64,000 bases of DNA from Corynebacterium uropygiale (GTDB lineage: Bacteria > Actinomycetota > Actinomycetes > Mycobacteriales > Mycobacteriaceae), in NCBI RefSeq assembly GCF_021568315.1, contig NZ_JAKGSI010000004.1, positions 62,001 to 126,000 on the forward strand. Reading direction: 5' to 3'. Made by a program: the position numbers and the translations under genes. The notes beneath the pieces are model-generated. The model was not told where the DNA came from. It searched no databases and saw only the letters and a list, made by a program, of their open reading frames with translations. This document shows, one piece after another, positions 1 through 10,940 of the stretch (the stretch's first letter is position 1; the number at the start of each line of letters is the position of its first letter).

Positions 1-1144
<1,144 letters not shown>

Positions 1145-1159
1145 GAATCGTCCCCTCCT

Positions 1160-1834
1160 TTAGACGGACGCCGTCGCGTTGATCGCGGACACGAACATCG
1201 GCAGCCCATCAAGGGAGGGCCCCGTGAGCTCCTCCACGGCGTGCTCGGGGTGCGGCATGAGGCCGACGACGCGACCATCCGCGCTGCACACCCCGGCGAT
1301 ACCGTGCACCGAGCCGTTGAAGTTATCGGTGTAGCGGAAGACCACGCGGCCTTCCTTCTCCAGTTCCTCGATGGTCTCCGCGGAGGCCTGGAAGCGCCCC
1401 TCCCCGTGCTTGGCGGGGATGAGGATCTTCTGCCCCTCCTCGTAGCCGCTCGTCCACGCCGTGGACGCGTTGGCCACCTCAAGGTAGGTGTCCACGCAGT
1501 GGAAGTGCAGGCCCTGGTTGCGGGTGAGAGCACCCGGCAAGAGGCCCGCCTCCGTGAGGATCTGGAAGCCGTTACAAATGCCCAGCACCGGCATGCCCTT
1601 GTGCGCCCGATCAATCACCGAGCGCATGACCGGCGCCAGCGCGGAGATCGCCCCGCTGCGCAGGTAGTCCCCATAAGAAAAGCCGCCAGGAACGATGACG
1701 GCATCGACGCCACGCAGATCCTCGTCCGCGTGCCACAGCTCCACGACTTCAGCGCCCGCAATGCGTGCCGCACGCTGGGCATCGACGTCGTCGAGCGTCC
1801 CCGGGAAGGTGATGACACCAATCCGTGCGCTCAC
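1160..1834 (-). CDS. purQ: FGAM synthase, glutaminase subunit PurQ
   Basis: This 224-residue class I glutamine amidotransferase releases ammonia from glutamine for PurL. The nucleophile elbow LGICNGFQ places the catalytic Cys at about residue 87, and MPHPEH near residue 193 supplies the His and Glu of the triad. The N-terminal [17 protein letters not shown] motif is typical of bacterial PurQ. Its start overlaps the purS stop by 4 bp (ATGA), which indicates translational coupling in purS-purQ-purL. Length is normal for the small, stand-alone form of the enzyme. Confidence 0.97.
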   Translation of the reverse strand: MSARIGVITFPGTLDDVDAQRAARIAGAEVVELWHADEDLRGVDAVIVPGGFSYGDYLRSGAISALAPVMRSVIDRAHKGMPVLGICNGFQILTEAGLLPGALTRNQGLHFHCVDTYLEVANASTAWTSGYEEGQKILIPAKHGEGRFQASAETIEELEKEGRVVFRYTDNFNGSVHGIAGVCSADGRVVGLMPHPEHAVEELTGPSLDGLPMFVSAINATASV

Positions 1835-2076
1835 TGGCTCACCTCAGCATCCACGACCTCGAAGTCCTCAATCACCGTGTTCGCCAGGAGGGTCTCAGCA
1901 ACCTTCTCCACTTCGGCGCGGGTGACGGTTCCATCCACCTCCAGTTCGAAGCGCTTGCCCTGCCGGACATCACTCACCCCGGTGACACCCAGCCGGCCGA
2001 GCGCTCGCACCACGGCTTGACCTTGAGGATCCAGAATCTCTGCCTTCGGCATGACGTTGACAACTACTCGGGCCAC
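1831..2076 (-). CDS. purS: FGAM synthase accessory subunit PurS
   Basis: This 81-residue protein is the small structural subunit that bridges PurQ and PurL in organisms with the split FGAM synthase. [20 protein letters not shown] and [20 protein letters not shown] are characteristic PurS stretches. The start is a GTG with a GAGGAAGG ribosome binding site just upstream. It is the first gene of the purS-purQ-purL run and overlaps purQ by 4 bp. Confidence 0.95.
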   Translation of the reverse strand: MARVVVNVMPKAEILDPQGQAVVRALGRLGVTGVSDVRQGKRFELEVDGTVTRAEVEKVAETLLANTVIEDFEVVDAEVSQ

Positions 2077-2117
2077 GTTTGGCTTCCTTCCTCGCAGGAT
2101 TTGGTTGCCCCCACAGC

Positions 2118-4643
2118 TTAACTGTTCGGGTGCTCTGCGGGGGTGGTGGCCTCGACGATGACATTCCCACGCATCCCGCGCTCCGCGTGCACCATCTGGT
2201 GATCGACGAACGTGTAGGTCCCCGGCTCCTCGAAACGGGTCTCCACATAGCCGCCCTGGGCCGCCGCGAGGTCGAGCGCCTGGGAGCCGCCGCCCGCCGC
2301 GCCCGGCTCCTCGTCGAGAAGCATCCGCCCCTCCTTAAACACGCGGTGGAACTGCGCGCCCACGATGTGGAAGCTCAGCCCCTGGTTGGGTCCGGCCGCG
2401 AGCACCCAGAAGCGCACCGTCTCCCCCGCCTTCACGCGCAGCGGGTGCGCGGAGCTCACGTACTGCGCCGCGTAGCCGTTGAAGCGCCAGGCCGACGGCT
2501 CCTCCGCGATGACATCCGCCGGGTCCGCGTAGATCTCGCTCCCGACGAGCACCACCTCATGGTCCACCGGCGCAAGCCCCGGTGGGTCGATGATGACCGC
2601 GCCGTGCATGCCCATCGAAATGTGCTGGCTCATCGGGTGCGTGGAGCAGTGATAGAGCCAGATCCCCGCGCGCGTGGCTGTGAAGGCGTAGTGGAAGGTC
2701 TCCCCGGGCGGGACCTGCGTGGTCATGGCGTCGGGGGAGGCGCTCGTCGCGTGGAAGTCGAGGGAGTGAGACATGGACCCGTCATTGATGAAGGTGATCT
2801 CAAAGCGATCGCCGAGGTGGCCGCGCAGCGTCGGCGCCACCGGATCCTTGCCAAAGCTCCACACCTCCTGGCGCATCCCGGGGGCCACCTCCGCCTGAAA
2901 CTCGCTGGCCCGCAGCGTCACCCGGTGCGTACGCTCCGCCGAGGCTGGCGCCAGCCAGGGATCCACCGTCGGTGAGTCCGAGGAGGGGTCCGCGATCATC
3001 CCGGCCTGCCCGTGCCCGTGCTGGTGGCCGCCCGCCCCCGCGGTGGGGCGGGGCGCCGTCCCGGCGCCCGTCGTCACGCGGAAGGTCATGCCCATCTGGC
3101 GGTGGCCGGCGATGGTGCACCAGCCCTCGATCCCCTCCGCTGGCACCACGGGCACCTCGAGGGTGACCTCCGCGCCCGGCTCCACGCGCCCGGAGTCCTG
3201 GCCCGTCGCCAGGTGCAGGTCATGCACCTGGCTATCGGTGTTGCGGAAGGTGAGCACCAGGCGATCCCCCGGCCGCGCAGCCACCTCCGCCGGGGAGTAG
3301 CTCATATCCTGCGCCGTGACCTCCGCGGTGACCGTCTCCCCCGTGGGCTCGACGTCCGCCGGCGCCACGCTACCTCCCGCGCCGAGATTGCCCGTCGTGA
3401 GCACGGAGCCCACGAGCGCCACCACGGCGAGCACGCTCACCGCCAGCGAGACCTGCTGGGCGCGCAGCCCGCGAGGCATGTCCTCCACGCCCGGGCCCTC
3501 CCCGCCGCGGAGGACGGACACCTGAGCCTTCGCCGCGCGCGCGATGAGCGGCAGGACCGCCGCGAGCCCCAGGCAGCAGAGCCCCGACACCCCGACCCGC
3601 GCCCAGGAGGGCAGGGGAAGGAGCCAGAGGAGAAGCCCCACGTTGACGAGCGCCCAGCGGAACATCCCGCCGCGGTCCATCTCGCGCAGGCCCGCGCGGA
3701 GGGCGGAGGGTCCGCCGCCGATGGTCGTCGGCAGGAGATAGCTCATCATGCCGAGCAGCAGCTGCGCGCCAAACCCGATGACCAGCGGAATCGTGAGGGA
3801 AGAGATGACAAACCCGGGGCTCAGGACGCGCGGGACGGCTACCAGCAGGGAGCCGATGAGCCAGCACACCGCGGCGGCCACGCTCGCCGAGGCGTAGGTG
3901 ACGCGGTCGCGCGGATCCCGGAGGACGGCGAGGACATCCCGCGCCCACGGGATCGCCTGAAGAATCCACGCGAGCGCGATGAGCCCCACGCCCACCATCG
4001 CCATGGGGCGCAGCCCGCCGAGGGCGCCCAGCGCACCCAGAAGCAGGCCGCTCGCCATGCAGCCCACGACCAGCCGCGGCCAGCCCCCGTGCGCGCGGGT
4101 GCGCCACACCGCGGGGAACATGCGCTGCAGCGTGCCGAGGGCGGCGCAGCCTAGGAAGCCGAGGAGGTTGATGACCTCGTGGGCGAGGAGGAGGTCATCG
4201 TGGCGCGCCGCACCCCAGGGGGAGACGATGAGCACGCCCATCGTGGCGCCGAGCGGCAGGCACAGCGTCGAGAGCGCATACCACCAGGCCCGGAGGCGGA
4301 TGAGCGCGGCGGCGTGCCAAAGGAGCGCCGCGGAGACGAGCACCGCTCCGACGAGCACCACCGGCCACTGCCCCAGCATCTTCCCCGCGATGACGACGAG
4401 AATCCCGGCGTTGAGCAGCGCGATGAGCGAGAGCGGCGGCTGGGAGGAACGCTTCGCGAAGTGCCGCCCCCACACGACGATGGAGTTCGTCACCGCCCCG
4501 AGGGTGAAGAGGTGGACGAGCACCCAGCGCCCCTCGGGGAGGAAGGGGTGCGTGAGTCCCGCGAGGACGATGAGGACCAGCCACACCTTGACGGGCAGGT
4601 GAAGGAGGGTGCGGGCGCGGGATCGGGACCTCGAAGGTTTCAT
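2118..4643 (-). CDS. Membrane multicopper oxidase: polytopic domain + plastocyanin-like domain + NirK-type oxidase
   Basis: This 841-residue protein has three visible parts. Residues 1 to about 410 hold roughly ten hydrophobic helices. At about 435-515 lies a cupredoxin with a full type 1 copper set: His in QVHDL, then Cys, His and Met in WCTIAGHRQMGM. After a Gly/His-rich linker, about residues 565-841 resemble the two-domain copper nitrite reductase family. SMSHSLDFHA and WLYHCSTHPMSQHISMGM supply type 1 and type 2 ligands, and LSFHIVGAQFHRVF from the second domain is the likely inter-subunit type 2 His. It could be a nitrite reductase, a cuprous oxidase or a copper-tolerance enzyme; the sequence does not decide. 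A CATACT hexamer 7 nt before the ATG suggests a leaderless mRNA. It lies downstream of the phosphoribosyltransferase on the same strand. Confidence 0.85.
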   Translation of the reverse strand: MKPSRSRSRARTLLHLPVKVWLVLIVLAGLTHPFLPEGRWVLVHLFTLGAVTNSIVVWGRHFAKRSSQPPLSLIALLNAGILVVIAGKMLGQWPVVLVGAVLVSAALLWHAAALIRLRAWWYALSTLCLPLGATMGVLIVSPWGAARHDDLLLAHEVINLLGFLGCAALGTLQRMFPAVWRTRAHGGWPRLVVGCMASGLLLGALGALGGLRPMAMVGVGLIALAWILQAIPWARDVLAVLRDPRDRVTYASASVAAAVCWLIGSLLVAVPRVLSPGFVISSLTIPLVIGFGAQLLLGMMSYLLPTTIGGGPSALRAGLREMDRGGMFRWALVNVGLLLWLLPLPSWARVGVSGLCCLGLAAVLPLIARAAKAQVSVLRGGEGPGVEDMPRGLRAQQVSLAVSVLAVVALVGSVLTTGNLGAGGSVAPADVEPTGETVTAEVTAQDMSYSPAEVAARPGDRLVLTFRNTDSQVHDLHLATGQDSGRVEPGAEVTLEVPVVPAEGIEGWCTIAGHRQMGMTFRVTTGAGTAPRPTAGAGGHQHGHGQAGMIADPSSDSPTVDPWLAPASAERTHRVTLRASEFQAEVAPGMRQEVWSFGKDPVAPTLRGHLGDRFEITFINDGSMSHSLDFHATSASPDAMTTQVPPGETFHYAFTATRAGIWLYHCSTHPMSQHISMGMHGAVIIDPPGLAPVDHEVVLVGSEIYADPADVIAEEPSAWRFNGYAAQYVSSAHPLRVKAGETVRFWVLAAGPNQGLSFHIVGAQFHRVFKEGRMLLDEEPGAAGGGSQALDLAAAQGGYVETRFEEPGTYTFVDHQMVHAERGMRGNVIVEATTPAEHPNS

Positions 4644-4733
4644 GGTATCTAGTATGCGCTTTTAACATCCCGGGGCTTTCCCCGGGCCCCCGATACCGCC
4701 ACGCCGCACCCGCACCCGCGCCCGCGGCCCGCG

Positions 4734-5243
4734 CTAGGCCTTCGCGCGCGGCTCCACCGGGGGCTCCGCCGACCACGGGAAACAAATCCACTGGTCGGTG
4801 CGTCGCCACACATAATCGGGCTCCACCACGGAGGCGGACTTCCCATAGAGCACCGCGCTGCGGACCTCCACGACGTCCTCGCGCAGGAGGTTGAGTACGA
4901 GGTCGAGGGTGCGGCCGGAATCGGCGACGTCGTCAACAACAAGGACCCGGCGCTTGTGGAGCGATCCTGTGTCCAACAGGGGCTCCAGCAGCACCGGGTC
5001 CGGAAGGGTTTCGTGAACGTCGGTATAAAACTCGACGTTCATCGTGTCGGAGAGTTTCACTCCGAGGGAGTAACTCAGCGCACCGCCGGGGATGAGCCCG
5101 CCGCGGGCGATGGGGATGATGAGATCCGGTTCGTAGCCGCTATCGGCGATCATCTGCGCGAGCTCGCGCTGCGCCACTCCAAAGCCCTCCCAGGTGAGGA
5201 CTTCCTTCTCGTCGAGCTGGGAAGAATCCGCATGATAAGCCAT
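4734..5243 (-). CDS. Purine (xanthine/guanine-type) phosphoribosyltransferase
   Basis: This 169-residue type I phosphoribosyltransferase carries the PRPP-binding motif RVLVVDDVADSGRTL at about residues 98-112, and LIIPIARGGLIPGG matches the PPi loop region. Such proteins transfer a purine base to PRPP in salvage; position beside pur genes and overall look favour a xanthine or guanine substrate, but the base is not provable here. Transcription probably starts at or next to the ATG: a TAGAAT hexamer lies 6 nt upstream and there is no Shine-Dalgarno sequence. Confidence 0.85.
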   Translation of the reverse strand: MAYHADSSQLDEKEVLTWEGFGVAQRELAQMIADSGYEPDLIIPIARGGLIPGGALSYSLGVKLSDTMNVEFYTDVHETLPDPVLLEPLLDTGSLHKRRVLVVDDVADSGRTLDLVLNLLREDVVEVRSAVLYGKSASVVEPDYVWRRTDQWICFPWSAEPPVEPRAKA

Positions 5244-5249
5244 GCCCGG

Positions 5250-5255
5250 ATTCTA
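5250..5255 (-). promoter_or_regulatory. -10 hexamer TAGAAT, leaderless start for the phosphoribosyltransferase
   Basis: TAGAAT, a near-perfect corynebacterial -10 element (TANANT), lies 6 nt upstream of the ATG at 5243. This leaves no room for a ribosome binding site, so the mRNA is predicted to begin at the start codon. Confidence 0.65.
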
Positions 5256-5271
5256 CTCGGTCGGCCCTCCG

Positions 5272-6165
5272 CTAGACGCAGGAACCGATCCAATCGGAGA
5301 ACTTCCGGCCGGAAATCCGCTCGTAGGCCTCGATGTAGCGCTCCCGGGTGGCCTCAATGACCGAGCCGGGCAGCGGAGGCGGCGGGGTGCCGTCCTTCTG
5401 GTTCCAGTCCGCCTTGGAGCTGAGCAGCCAGTTGCGCACGTACTGCTTGTCAAAGCTCGGCTGGACCTTGCCCTCCTCATAGGTGTCCGCGGGCCAGTAG
5501 CGGGAGGAATCGGGCGTGAGGACCTCGTCCGCGAGGACCAGCGTGCCGTTCTCGTCGACACCAAACTCGAACTTCGTGTCCGCGAGGATCACCCCGCGCT
5601 CCTCGGCCATCGCGGCGGCCGTGGAGTAGATGGACAGGGTGGCGTCGCGGAGCTCGGTGGCGCGGGCCTCCCCCAGCTTCTCGACGACGGCCTCGAAGGG
5701 CACGTTCTCATCGTGGTCCCCAAACTCGGCCTTCGTGGCGGGCGTGAAGATGGGCTCGGGCAGGCGGGAGGATTCGCGCAGCCCCTCGGGGAGCTCGATG
5801 CCACACACCGTGCCGTTCGCCTTGTACTCCTTCAGTCCGGAGCCGGTGAGGTAGCCGCGGGCGACGCACTCGAAGGGCAGCATCTTCAGCTTCTTGCACA
5901 CGAGTGCTCGGCCGAGGACTTCTTCCGGGATGCGGGGATCATCGATGGGCCCGGCGAGGTGGTTGGGCACGTCGATGCTGTCGAAGAAGTAGACGCTCAT
6001 CGCGGTGAGGATTCGCCCCTTATCCGGGATCTCGGAATCCAGGATGTAATCGAAGGCGGAGATCCGGTCGCTGACGACCATGAGGAGGGTCTCTTCGTCG
6101 ATCTCGTAAATTTCCCGCACCTTACCGGCGGAAAGGTGGGTGTAGTCAGAGAGTTCCGGACGCAT
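5272..6165 (-). CDS. purC: SAICAR synthetase (phosphoribosylaminoimidazole-succinocarboxamide synthase)
   Basis: This 297-residue enzyme joins CAIR and aspartate with ATP to give SAICAR, the eighth step of purine synthesis. Family signatures are visible: [13 protein letters not shown] near the N-terminus (ATP-binding loop), [19 protein letters not shown] in the middle, and [32 protein letters not shown] toward the C-terminal half. PurB, the next enzyme, is encoded just upstream on the same strand, but 81 bp separate them. A TAGACT hexamer 8 nt before the ATG suggests purC also has its own leaderless promoter. Confidence 0.97.
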   Translation of the reverse strand: MRPELSDYTHLSAGKVREIYEIDEETLLMVVSDRISAFDYILDSEIPDKGRILTAMSVYFFDSIDVPNHLAGPIDDPRIPEEVLGRALVCKKLKMLPFECVARGYLTGSGLKEYKANGTVCGIELPEGLRESSRLPEPIFTPATKAEFGDHDENVPFEAVVEKLGEARATELRDATLSIYSTAAAMAEERGVILADTKFEFGVDENGTLVLADEVLTPDSSRYWPADTYEEGKVQPSFDKQYVRNWLLSSKADWNQKDGTPPPPLPGSVIEATRERYIEAYERISGRKFSDWIGSCV

Positions 6166-6173
6166 GCTTAGGC

Positions 6174-6179
6174 AGTCTA
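6174..6179 (-). promoter_or_regulatory. -10 hexamer TAGACT of purC
   Basis: TAGACT fits the TANANT consensus and ends 8 nt before the purC ATG at 6165, in the 81-bp gap behind purB. No Shine-Dalgarno sequence separates them, so a leaderless transcript is predicted. Confidence 0.5.
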
Positions 6180-6246
6180 GTGGGGGCCGTGCGGGCCAAC
6201 AATTGGAGGGTCCACATCGGCCCCGACTCCGGGGGCGCCCCGCGGG

Positions 6247-7725
6247 CTAGAGGATGTCCCCCGGCTGGTAGCGCGCGGCTTCCGGGTAGGTCTCGACGAC
6301 GTCCTCAATGCGCTGGAGCACCCGGTCGGTCTGCGATTCCGCCGCGCCGATGAACGCGTGGCGGTCGGCCAGGGCGGCGCGGAGGTCCTCGGCGCTGAGC
6401 GGGAGCCGCTCGTCGGCGGCCAGACGCTCCACGAGGTCCTGGTCAGCGCCGTTTTCCCGCATGTTGAGGGCCACGGCCACCGCGTTCTCCTTGATGATCT
6501 CGTGGGCGGTCTCCCGGCCGACCCCGGCGCGCACCGCGGCCATGAGGATGCGGGTGGTGGCGAGGAAGGGGAGGTAGCGCTCGAGCTCCCGGTCAATCAT
6601 GGCGGGGAAGGCGCCGAACTCGGTGAGTACGGTGAGGAAAGTCTCACACATGCCGTCGAAGGCGAAGAAGGCGTCAGGCAGGGCGACGCGGCGGATGACG
6701 GAGCAGAAGACGTCGCCCTCGTTCCACTGCTGGCCGGCGAGGTCGGCCGCCATGGTGAGGTAGCCGCGGAGGATCACCTGGAAGCCGCAGACGCGCTCGC
6801 AGGAGCGGGCGTTCATCTTGTGCGGCATGGCGGAGGAGCCCACCTGGCCTTCCTTGAAGCCCTCGGTGACGGTCTCGTTGCCGGCCATGAGGCGGATCGT
6901 CGTCGCGAGCGAGGAGGGCCCGGCACCGAGCTGCACGAGGGCGGAGAGGGCGTCGAAGTCGAGGGAGCGCGGGTACACCTGGCCCACGGAGTCGAAGGTG
7001 CGGCTGAAGCCGAGCTCATCGGCGATGGCGCGCTCGAGGCTCGCGAGGTGCTTCTCATCCCCGCCCACGAGGTCGAGCATGTCCTGGGCGGTGCCCATGG
7101 GGCCCTTGATGCCGCGCAGCGGGTAGCGGCTGATGAGGTTCTCGACGCGGTCCAGCGCGATGAGCATCTCATCCGCGGCAGACGCGAAGCGCTTGCCGAG
7201 GGTGGTCGCCTGCGCGGCCACGTTGTGCGAGCGGCCGGCCATGACGAGGGAGCGGTACAGGGCGGCCCGCTCCCCGATGCGCGCGAGGACGGCCACCGCC
7301 TTGTCGCGCACGAGCGCGAGAGAGCTGAGGATCTGGAGCTGCTCGACGTTTTCCGTGAGGTCGCGGGAGGTCATGCCCTTGTGGATGTGCTCGTAGCCGG
7401 CGAGGGCGTTGAACTCCTCGATCCGCGCCTTCACGTCGTGGCGGGTGATGCGCTCCCGGGCGGCGATGGACTCAAGGTCCACCTGGTCCACCACGGCCTC
7501 GTAGGCGCGGATGGCCTCGCTGGGGATGTCCACCCCGAGGTCCTTTTGCACCCGCATCACGGAGATCCAGAGCTGACGCTCCATGCGGATCTTCGCCTCG
7601 GGGCTCCACAGGCGGGTCATCGCCGCGGAGGCGTAGCGGGAGGCCAGGACGTTGGCGATGGGCGCCTTCGTCACCGGGGTGTCGTCGATGGTCTCTGCGT
7701 TCTTCTCAGCGTTCTTCTCAGCCAC
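6247..7725 (-). CDS. purB: Adenylosuccinate lyase
   Basis: The protein (492 residues from a GTG at 7725) splits SAICAR to AICAR and adenylosuccinate to AMP, both releasing fumarate. The fumarase/aspartase superfamily signature VGSSAMPHKMNARSCE is present, with the mobile-loop catalytic Ser. The upstream segment MAGRSHNVAAQATTLGKR corresponds to the conserved His-containing region. The first ten or so codons (AEKNAEKNAE) are a small direct repeat and may not belong to the folded core. The GTG lies 8 bp after the purD stop, so purD-purB form an operon. Open frame continues upstream through purD antisense, but lacks family similarity there. Confidence 0.95.
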   Translation of the reverse strand: MAEKNAEKNAETIDDTPVTKAPIANVLASRYASAAMTRLWSPEAKIRMERQLWISVMRVQKDLGVDIPSEAIRAYEAVVDQVDLESIAARERITRHDVKARIEEFNALAGYEHIHKGMTSRDLTENVEQLQILSSLALVRDKAVAVLARIGERAALYRSLVMAGRSHNVAAQATTLGKRFASAADEMLIALDRVENLISRYPLRGIKGPMGTAQDMLDLVGGDEKHLASLERAIADELGFSRTFDSVGQVYPRSLDFDALSALVQLGAGPSSLATTIRLMAGNETVTEGFKEGQVGSSAMPHKMNARSCERVCGFQVILRGYLTMAADLAGQQWNEGDVFCSVIRRVALPDAFFAFDGMCETFLTVLTEFGAFPAMIDRELERYLPFLATTRILMAAVRAGVGRETAHEIIKENAVAVALNMRENGADQDLVERLAADERLPLSAEDLRAALADRHAFIGAAESQTDRVLQRIEDVVETYPEAARYQPGDIL

Positions 7726-7733
7726 GCCCTCGA

Positions 7734-9017
7734 TTATGACATTCCCGGCAGGGTGATGGTGCCCTCGACGGCCGGCAGCGCGATGTCCGAGCGGTAGTGC
7801 CCACCCTCCAGGTGGATGCCGTCCAGCTGCCGGTAGGCGTCCTCCCGCGCTTCGGCGAGGGTGCTGCCCGTCGCCACCACGTTGAGCACCCGGCCGCCGG
7901 CGGAGACGAACCCGCCGTCCGGGCCGGCCGCGGTGCCCGCGTGGAGCACCGGGGTCTCGGCCGTGACCCCCTCGATGGGGTCCCCCTTCTTCGGGGAGGC
8001 GGGGTAGCCCTCCGCCGCGAGGACCACCGTCACGGCATAGCCGGGCGCCCAGCGCAGGGGCGGCAGCTCGCTGAGGTGGCCGCGCGCCACGGCGTCGAGA
8101 ACCCCTGCGAGCGGGGTCTCCAGCAGCGCGAGGACGGCCTGCGTCTCGGGGTCGCCGAAGCGGCAGTTGAACTCCACCACGGCCGGGCCCTCCGCACCCC
8201 AGGCCAGGCCCGCGTAGAGGAGGCCGGAGTAGGGGGTGCCGCGGGCGACGAGCTCTTTGGCCACCGGCTCGCACACCTCGCGGACGATGCGCTCGACGCC
8301 GTCCTCGGGCAGCCAGGGGGTGGGCGCGTAGGCCCCCATGCCGCCGGTGTTCGGGCCGCGGTCACCGTCATAGGCGCGCTTGTGGTCCTGGGCGGGAAGG
8401 AGGGGGACGACGGTCTCGCCGTCGACGAGGCAGAAGAGGGACACCTCGGGCCCCTCGAGGAAGGTCTCGGCCAGCACCGGGTGGCCGGACGCGAGGACTG
8501 CCTCCGCGTGCTCGCGCGCAGCCTCCCGATCCTCGGTGACGACGACGCCCTTGCCGCCGGCCAACCCGTCATCCTTGATGACCCAGGTGGGGCCGAACTC
8601 GTCGAGGAGGGCGTCGAGTTCCTCGGCGCTGGCCCCCGGCGCGAGGCTGCGCGACTGCGCGGTCCGCACCCCGGCGGCCGCCATGACGTCCTTCGCGAAG
8701 GCCTTGGAGCCCTCGATCTGCGCGGCCGCCTTCTGCGGGCCGAAGACCGCGAAGCCGGCCTCCCGGAGGGCATCGGCCACGCCCGCGACCAGCGGGATCT
8801 CCGGCCCGATGACGACGAGCTCCGCCTCGACCTCCCGGGCGAGGGCCACCATCGCGGCGGCGTCGTCGACCGCCCCGGCCTCCGGGTGGCAGGTGGCGAG
8901 CGAGCTCATGCCGTCGTTCCCCAGGGCGACGTGGAGGGCCGTGGTGGCAGGGTCAGTGGCGAGGCCGCGGACGAGGGCGTGCTCGCGGGCTCCGGATCCG
9001 ATCACGAGAATGCGCAT
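7734..9017 (-). CDS. purD: Phosphoribosylamine-glycine ligase (GAR synthetase)
   Basis: This 427-residue ATP-grasp ligase joins phosphoribosylamine and glycine. The start was set at ATG 9017 because [15 protein letters not shown] is the invariant family N-terminus; the frame stays open about 20 codons further but without similarity. The signatures [34 protein letters not shown] and the C-terminal [11 protein letters not shown] are present. The gene is co-transcribed with purB and is divergent from the HIT gene, with 34 bp between the two starts. Confidence 0.97.
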   Translation of the reverse strand: MRILVIGSGAREHALVRGLATDPATTALHVALGNDGMSSLATCHPEAGAVDDAAAMVALAREVEAELVVIGPEIPLVAGVADALREAGFAVFGPQKAAAQIEGSKAFAKDVMAAAGVRTAQSRSLAPGASAEELDALLDEFGPTWVIKDDGLAGGKGVVVTEDREAAREHAEAVLASGHPVLAETFLEGPEVSLFCLVDGETVVPLLPAQDHKRAYDGDRGPNTGGMGAYAPTPWLPEDGVERIVREVCEPVAKELVARGTPYSGLLYAGLAWGAEGPAVVEFNCRFGDPETQAVLALLETPLAGVLDAVARGHLSELPPLRWAPGYAVTVVLAAEGYPASPKKGDPIEGVTAETPVLHAGTAAGPDGGFVSAGGRVLNVVATGSTLAEAREDAYRQLDGIHLEGGHYRSDIALPAVEGTITLPGMS

Positions 9018-9051
9018 GGCCCTCATCCTAATGGGCGGTACGCTGACAACC

Positions 9052-9486
9052 ATGAGTAGCGTCTTCACCAAGATCATTCAAGGGGAGCTCCCCGGCCGCT
9101 TCGTCTATCGCGATGAGACGGTGGCCGCGTTCCTCACCATCGAGCCCGTGCGCTACGGGCACGTGCTGGTCGTCCCCATCCGCGAGGTGGACAAGTGGAC
9201 GGACCTCGCGGAGGAGGAGTGGCTGCACCTCGCGGGGGTGGCGCAGCGCGTCGGGCAGACCGTGCTCCGCAGCTTCGACTGCCAGCGCGCGGGCACCCTC
9301 ATCGCCGGCTTCGAGGTTCCCCACACCCACATTCACGTCTTCCCCGCCGACGACATGTCCGGCTACTCCCTCGGCACCGCGATGTCCCCCGACGAGACCG
9401 ACCCCCAGGAGATGGACCGCGCCGCCGAGGCCCTGCGCGCCGCGCTCGGGACCGGCGAAGATGGCCGCCCCCTGGCCGAGGCCTAA
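9052..9486 (+). CDS. HIT family nucleotide-binding protein
   Basis: This 144-residue protein carries the histidine triad [10 protein letters not shown] at about residues 95-104. The N-terminal [20 protein letters not shown] is typical of the Hint/PKCI branch, whose members hydrolyse nucleoside phosphoramidates or related nucleotide adducts. It diverges from purD and its 3' end overlaps the convergent phoS gene by 4 bp. The exact substrate cannot be told from sequence. Confidence 0.93.
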   Translation: MSSVFTKIIQGELPGRFVYRDETVAAFLTIEPVRYGHVLVVPIREVDKWTDLAEEEWLHLAGVAQRVGQTVLRSFDCQRAGTLIAGFEVPHTHIHVFPADDMSGYSLGTAMSPDETDPQEMDRAAEALRAALGTGEDGRPLAEA

Positions 9487-10940
9487 ACCTCCCCGCTCCC
9501 CGGGGCGGAGAAGAGTTCCTCCTCGGTACCGGCGGGCAGCGCCACGGTGAACGTCGAGCCCTCCCCCGGGGCGGTCTGTACCGTGATCGTGCCGCCGTGG
9601 CGCTCGACGAGGGAGTGCACGATCGCGAGCCCCAGCCCCGAGCCGCCCGAGTTGCGGGAGCGAGAACTGTCCGCGCGGTAGAAGCGTTCGAAGATGTGCT
9701 CGGCGTCCTCGGGGCTCATGCCGCAGCCGTCGTCGATGATGAGGATCTCCGTCATGGGCACCCCGGCCGGGGCCGCCCCCTTCTCCCCCGCCTCCTCGGC
9801 CGGGCGCAGCACGATGCTCACCTGCGCCTCCTCCCCGCCGTGGACGAGGGCGTTGGCCACGAGGTTGAGGATGATCTGGCGCACCTTGTCCGCCTGCCCG
9901 AGCGCCACCGGGATCCCCGGGTGCTGGTTGATGACGCGGACGGTGCGCCCAGGGTAAGTTTCGCGCATCTGGGTGGCGACGGAACTGGCCGTTTCCAGGA
10001 GATCGACGGGGGCGGTCTCCAGGGCGTTGCCCTCCGCGCGCGTGAGGCTGAGCAGGTCCTCCACGAGGTAGGTCATCCGGGTGGACTCCTCCTCGATCCG
10101 GTCGATGACCCAGTCCGCGTCGGGGGCGGCGCCGCTGCGATAGAGCTCGGTGTAGCCGCGGAGGCTCGTGAGCGGGGTGCGCAGCTCGTGGGAGGCGTCC
10201 CCCACGAAGCGGCGCATCTGCTCCTCCTTCTCCCGGGTGTGCTCGAGGGAGCGCTGCAGCCGGTTGAGCATGATGTTGAGCGAGGCCCCCAGCTGCCCCA
10301 CCTCGGTGCTCATCGGCCACTCCGGCACGCGTCGGTCAATCTGCCCCTCCGAAATGTCCCGCGCGGTCCGCTCGACGACGCGCAGCGGGCGCAGCGCCCG
10401 CCGGATGAGCCACCAGCCCACCAGCGCGATGACGATGAGCACCATCACCCCCACCAGTCCCTGGAAGAGGCGCATGCGCTCGATGACCAGATCCTCCCGG
10501 TCCAAGTTGCGCGCCACCACCGTCATCACACCGTGCTCCTGCGTGGCGATCGCGCGCCACTCATCGTGCAGCCCGGCGCTGCTCGCCGAGCCCACCGAGT
10601 GCACGGTCTCCGGGACGCCGGAGGTCCCCAGCCCCGACACGTCCGGGAACACGCCCAAATCGTTGAACACCACCGAGCTGCCGTCGTCGAATATCTTGAT
10701 GACGGTGTAATTCGAGGGCGGGTGGGCGCCGGCGCGCTTGGTGAAGAGTTCAGAGTCGCGGGCCCAGCCGTGGAGGGAGTTGTAGAGGTCCTCGTCGACG
10801 CGCTGGTAAATGTCATCTTTCATGACGGAGCTCACCATGGCGGAGCTCGCGAGGATCCCCAGCCCGCACGTGGCCACCATGAGGATGACGAGCCACGTCC
10901 GCAGCGGCACCGAGCGGAGTGCTTCTTTCACCCCGCTCAC
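9483..10940 (-). CDS. phoS: Two-component sensor histidine kinase, PhoS-type
   Basis: This 485-residue membrane kinase has one helix at about 15-35, an extracytoplasmic sensor region of some 130 residues, a second helix at about 165-185, a HAMP segment, and a HisKA domain with the phospho-acceptor His in DASHELRTPLTSL at about residue 255. The ATPase domain shows the N box (LILNLVANALVHG), the G1 box (DDGCGMS) and the G2 box (GSGLGLAIV). The GTG start overlaps the stop of the upstream regulator gene by 4 bp. The neighbour pqo makes it the likely equivalent of the C. glutamicum phosphate-starvation kinase PhoS; that is inference from remembered gene order, and the ligand is not visible in sequence. 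Confidence 0.88.
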   Translation of the reverse strand: MSGVKEALRSVPLRTWLVILMVATCGLGILASSAMVSSVMKDDIYQRVDEDLYNSLHGWARDSELFTKRAGAHPPSNYTVIKIFDDGSSVVFNDLGVFPDVSGLGTSGVPETVHSVGSASSAGLHDEWRAIATQEHGVMTVVARNLDREDLVIERMRLFQGLVGVMVLIVIALVGWWLIRRALRPLRVVERTARDISEGQIDRRVPEWPMSTEVGQLGASLNIMLNRLQRSLEHTREKEEQMRRFVGDASHELRTPLTSLRGYTELYRSGAAPDADWVIDRIEEESTRMTYLVEDLLSLTRAEGNALETAPVDLLETASSVATQMRETYPGRTVRVINQHPGIPVALGQADKVRQIILNLVANALVHGGEEAQVSIVLRPAEEAGEKGAAPAGVPMTEILIIDDGCGMSPEDAEHIFERFYRADSSRSRNSGGSGLGLAIVHSLVERHGGTITVQTAPGEGSTFTVALPAGTEEELFSAPGSGEV

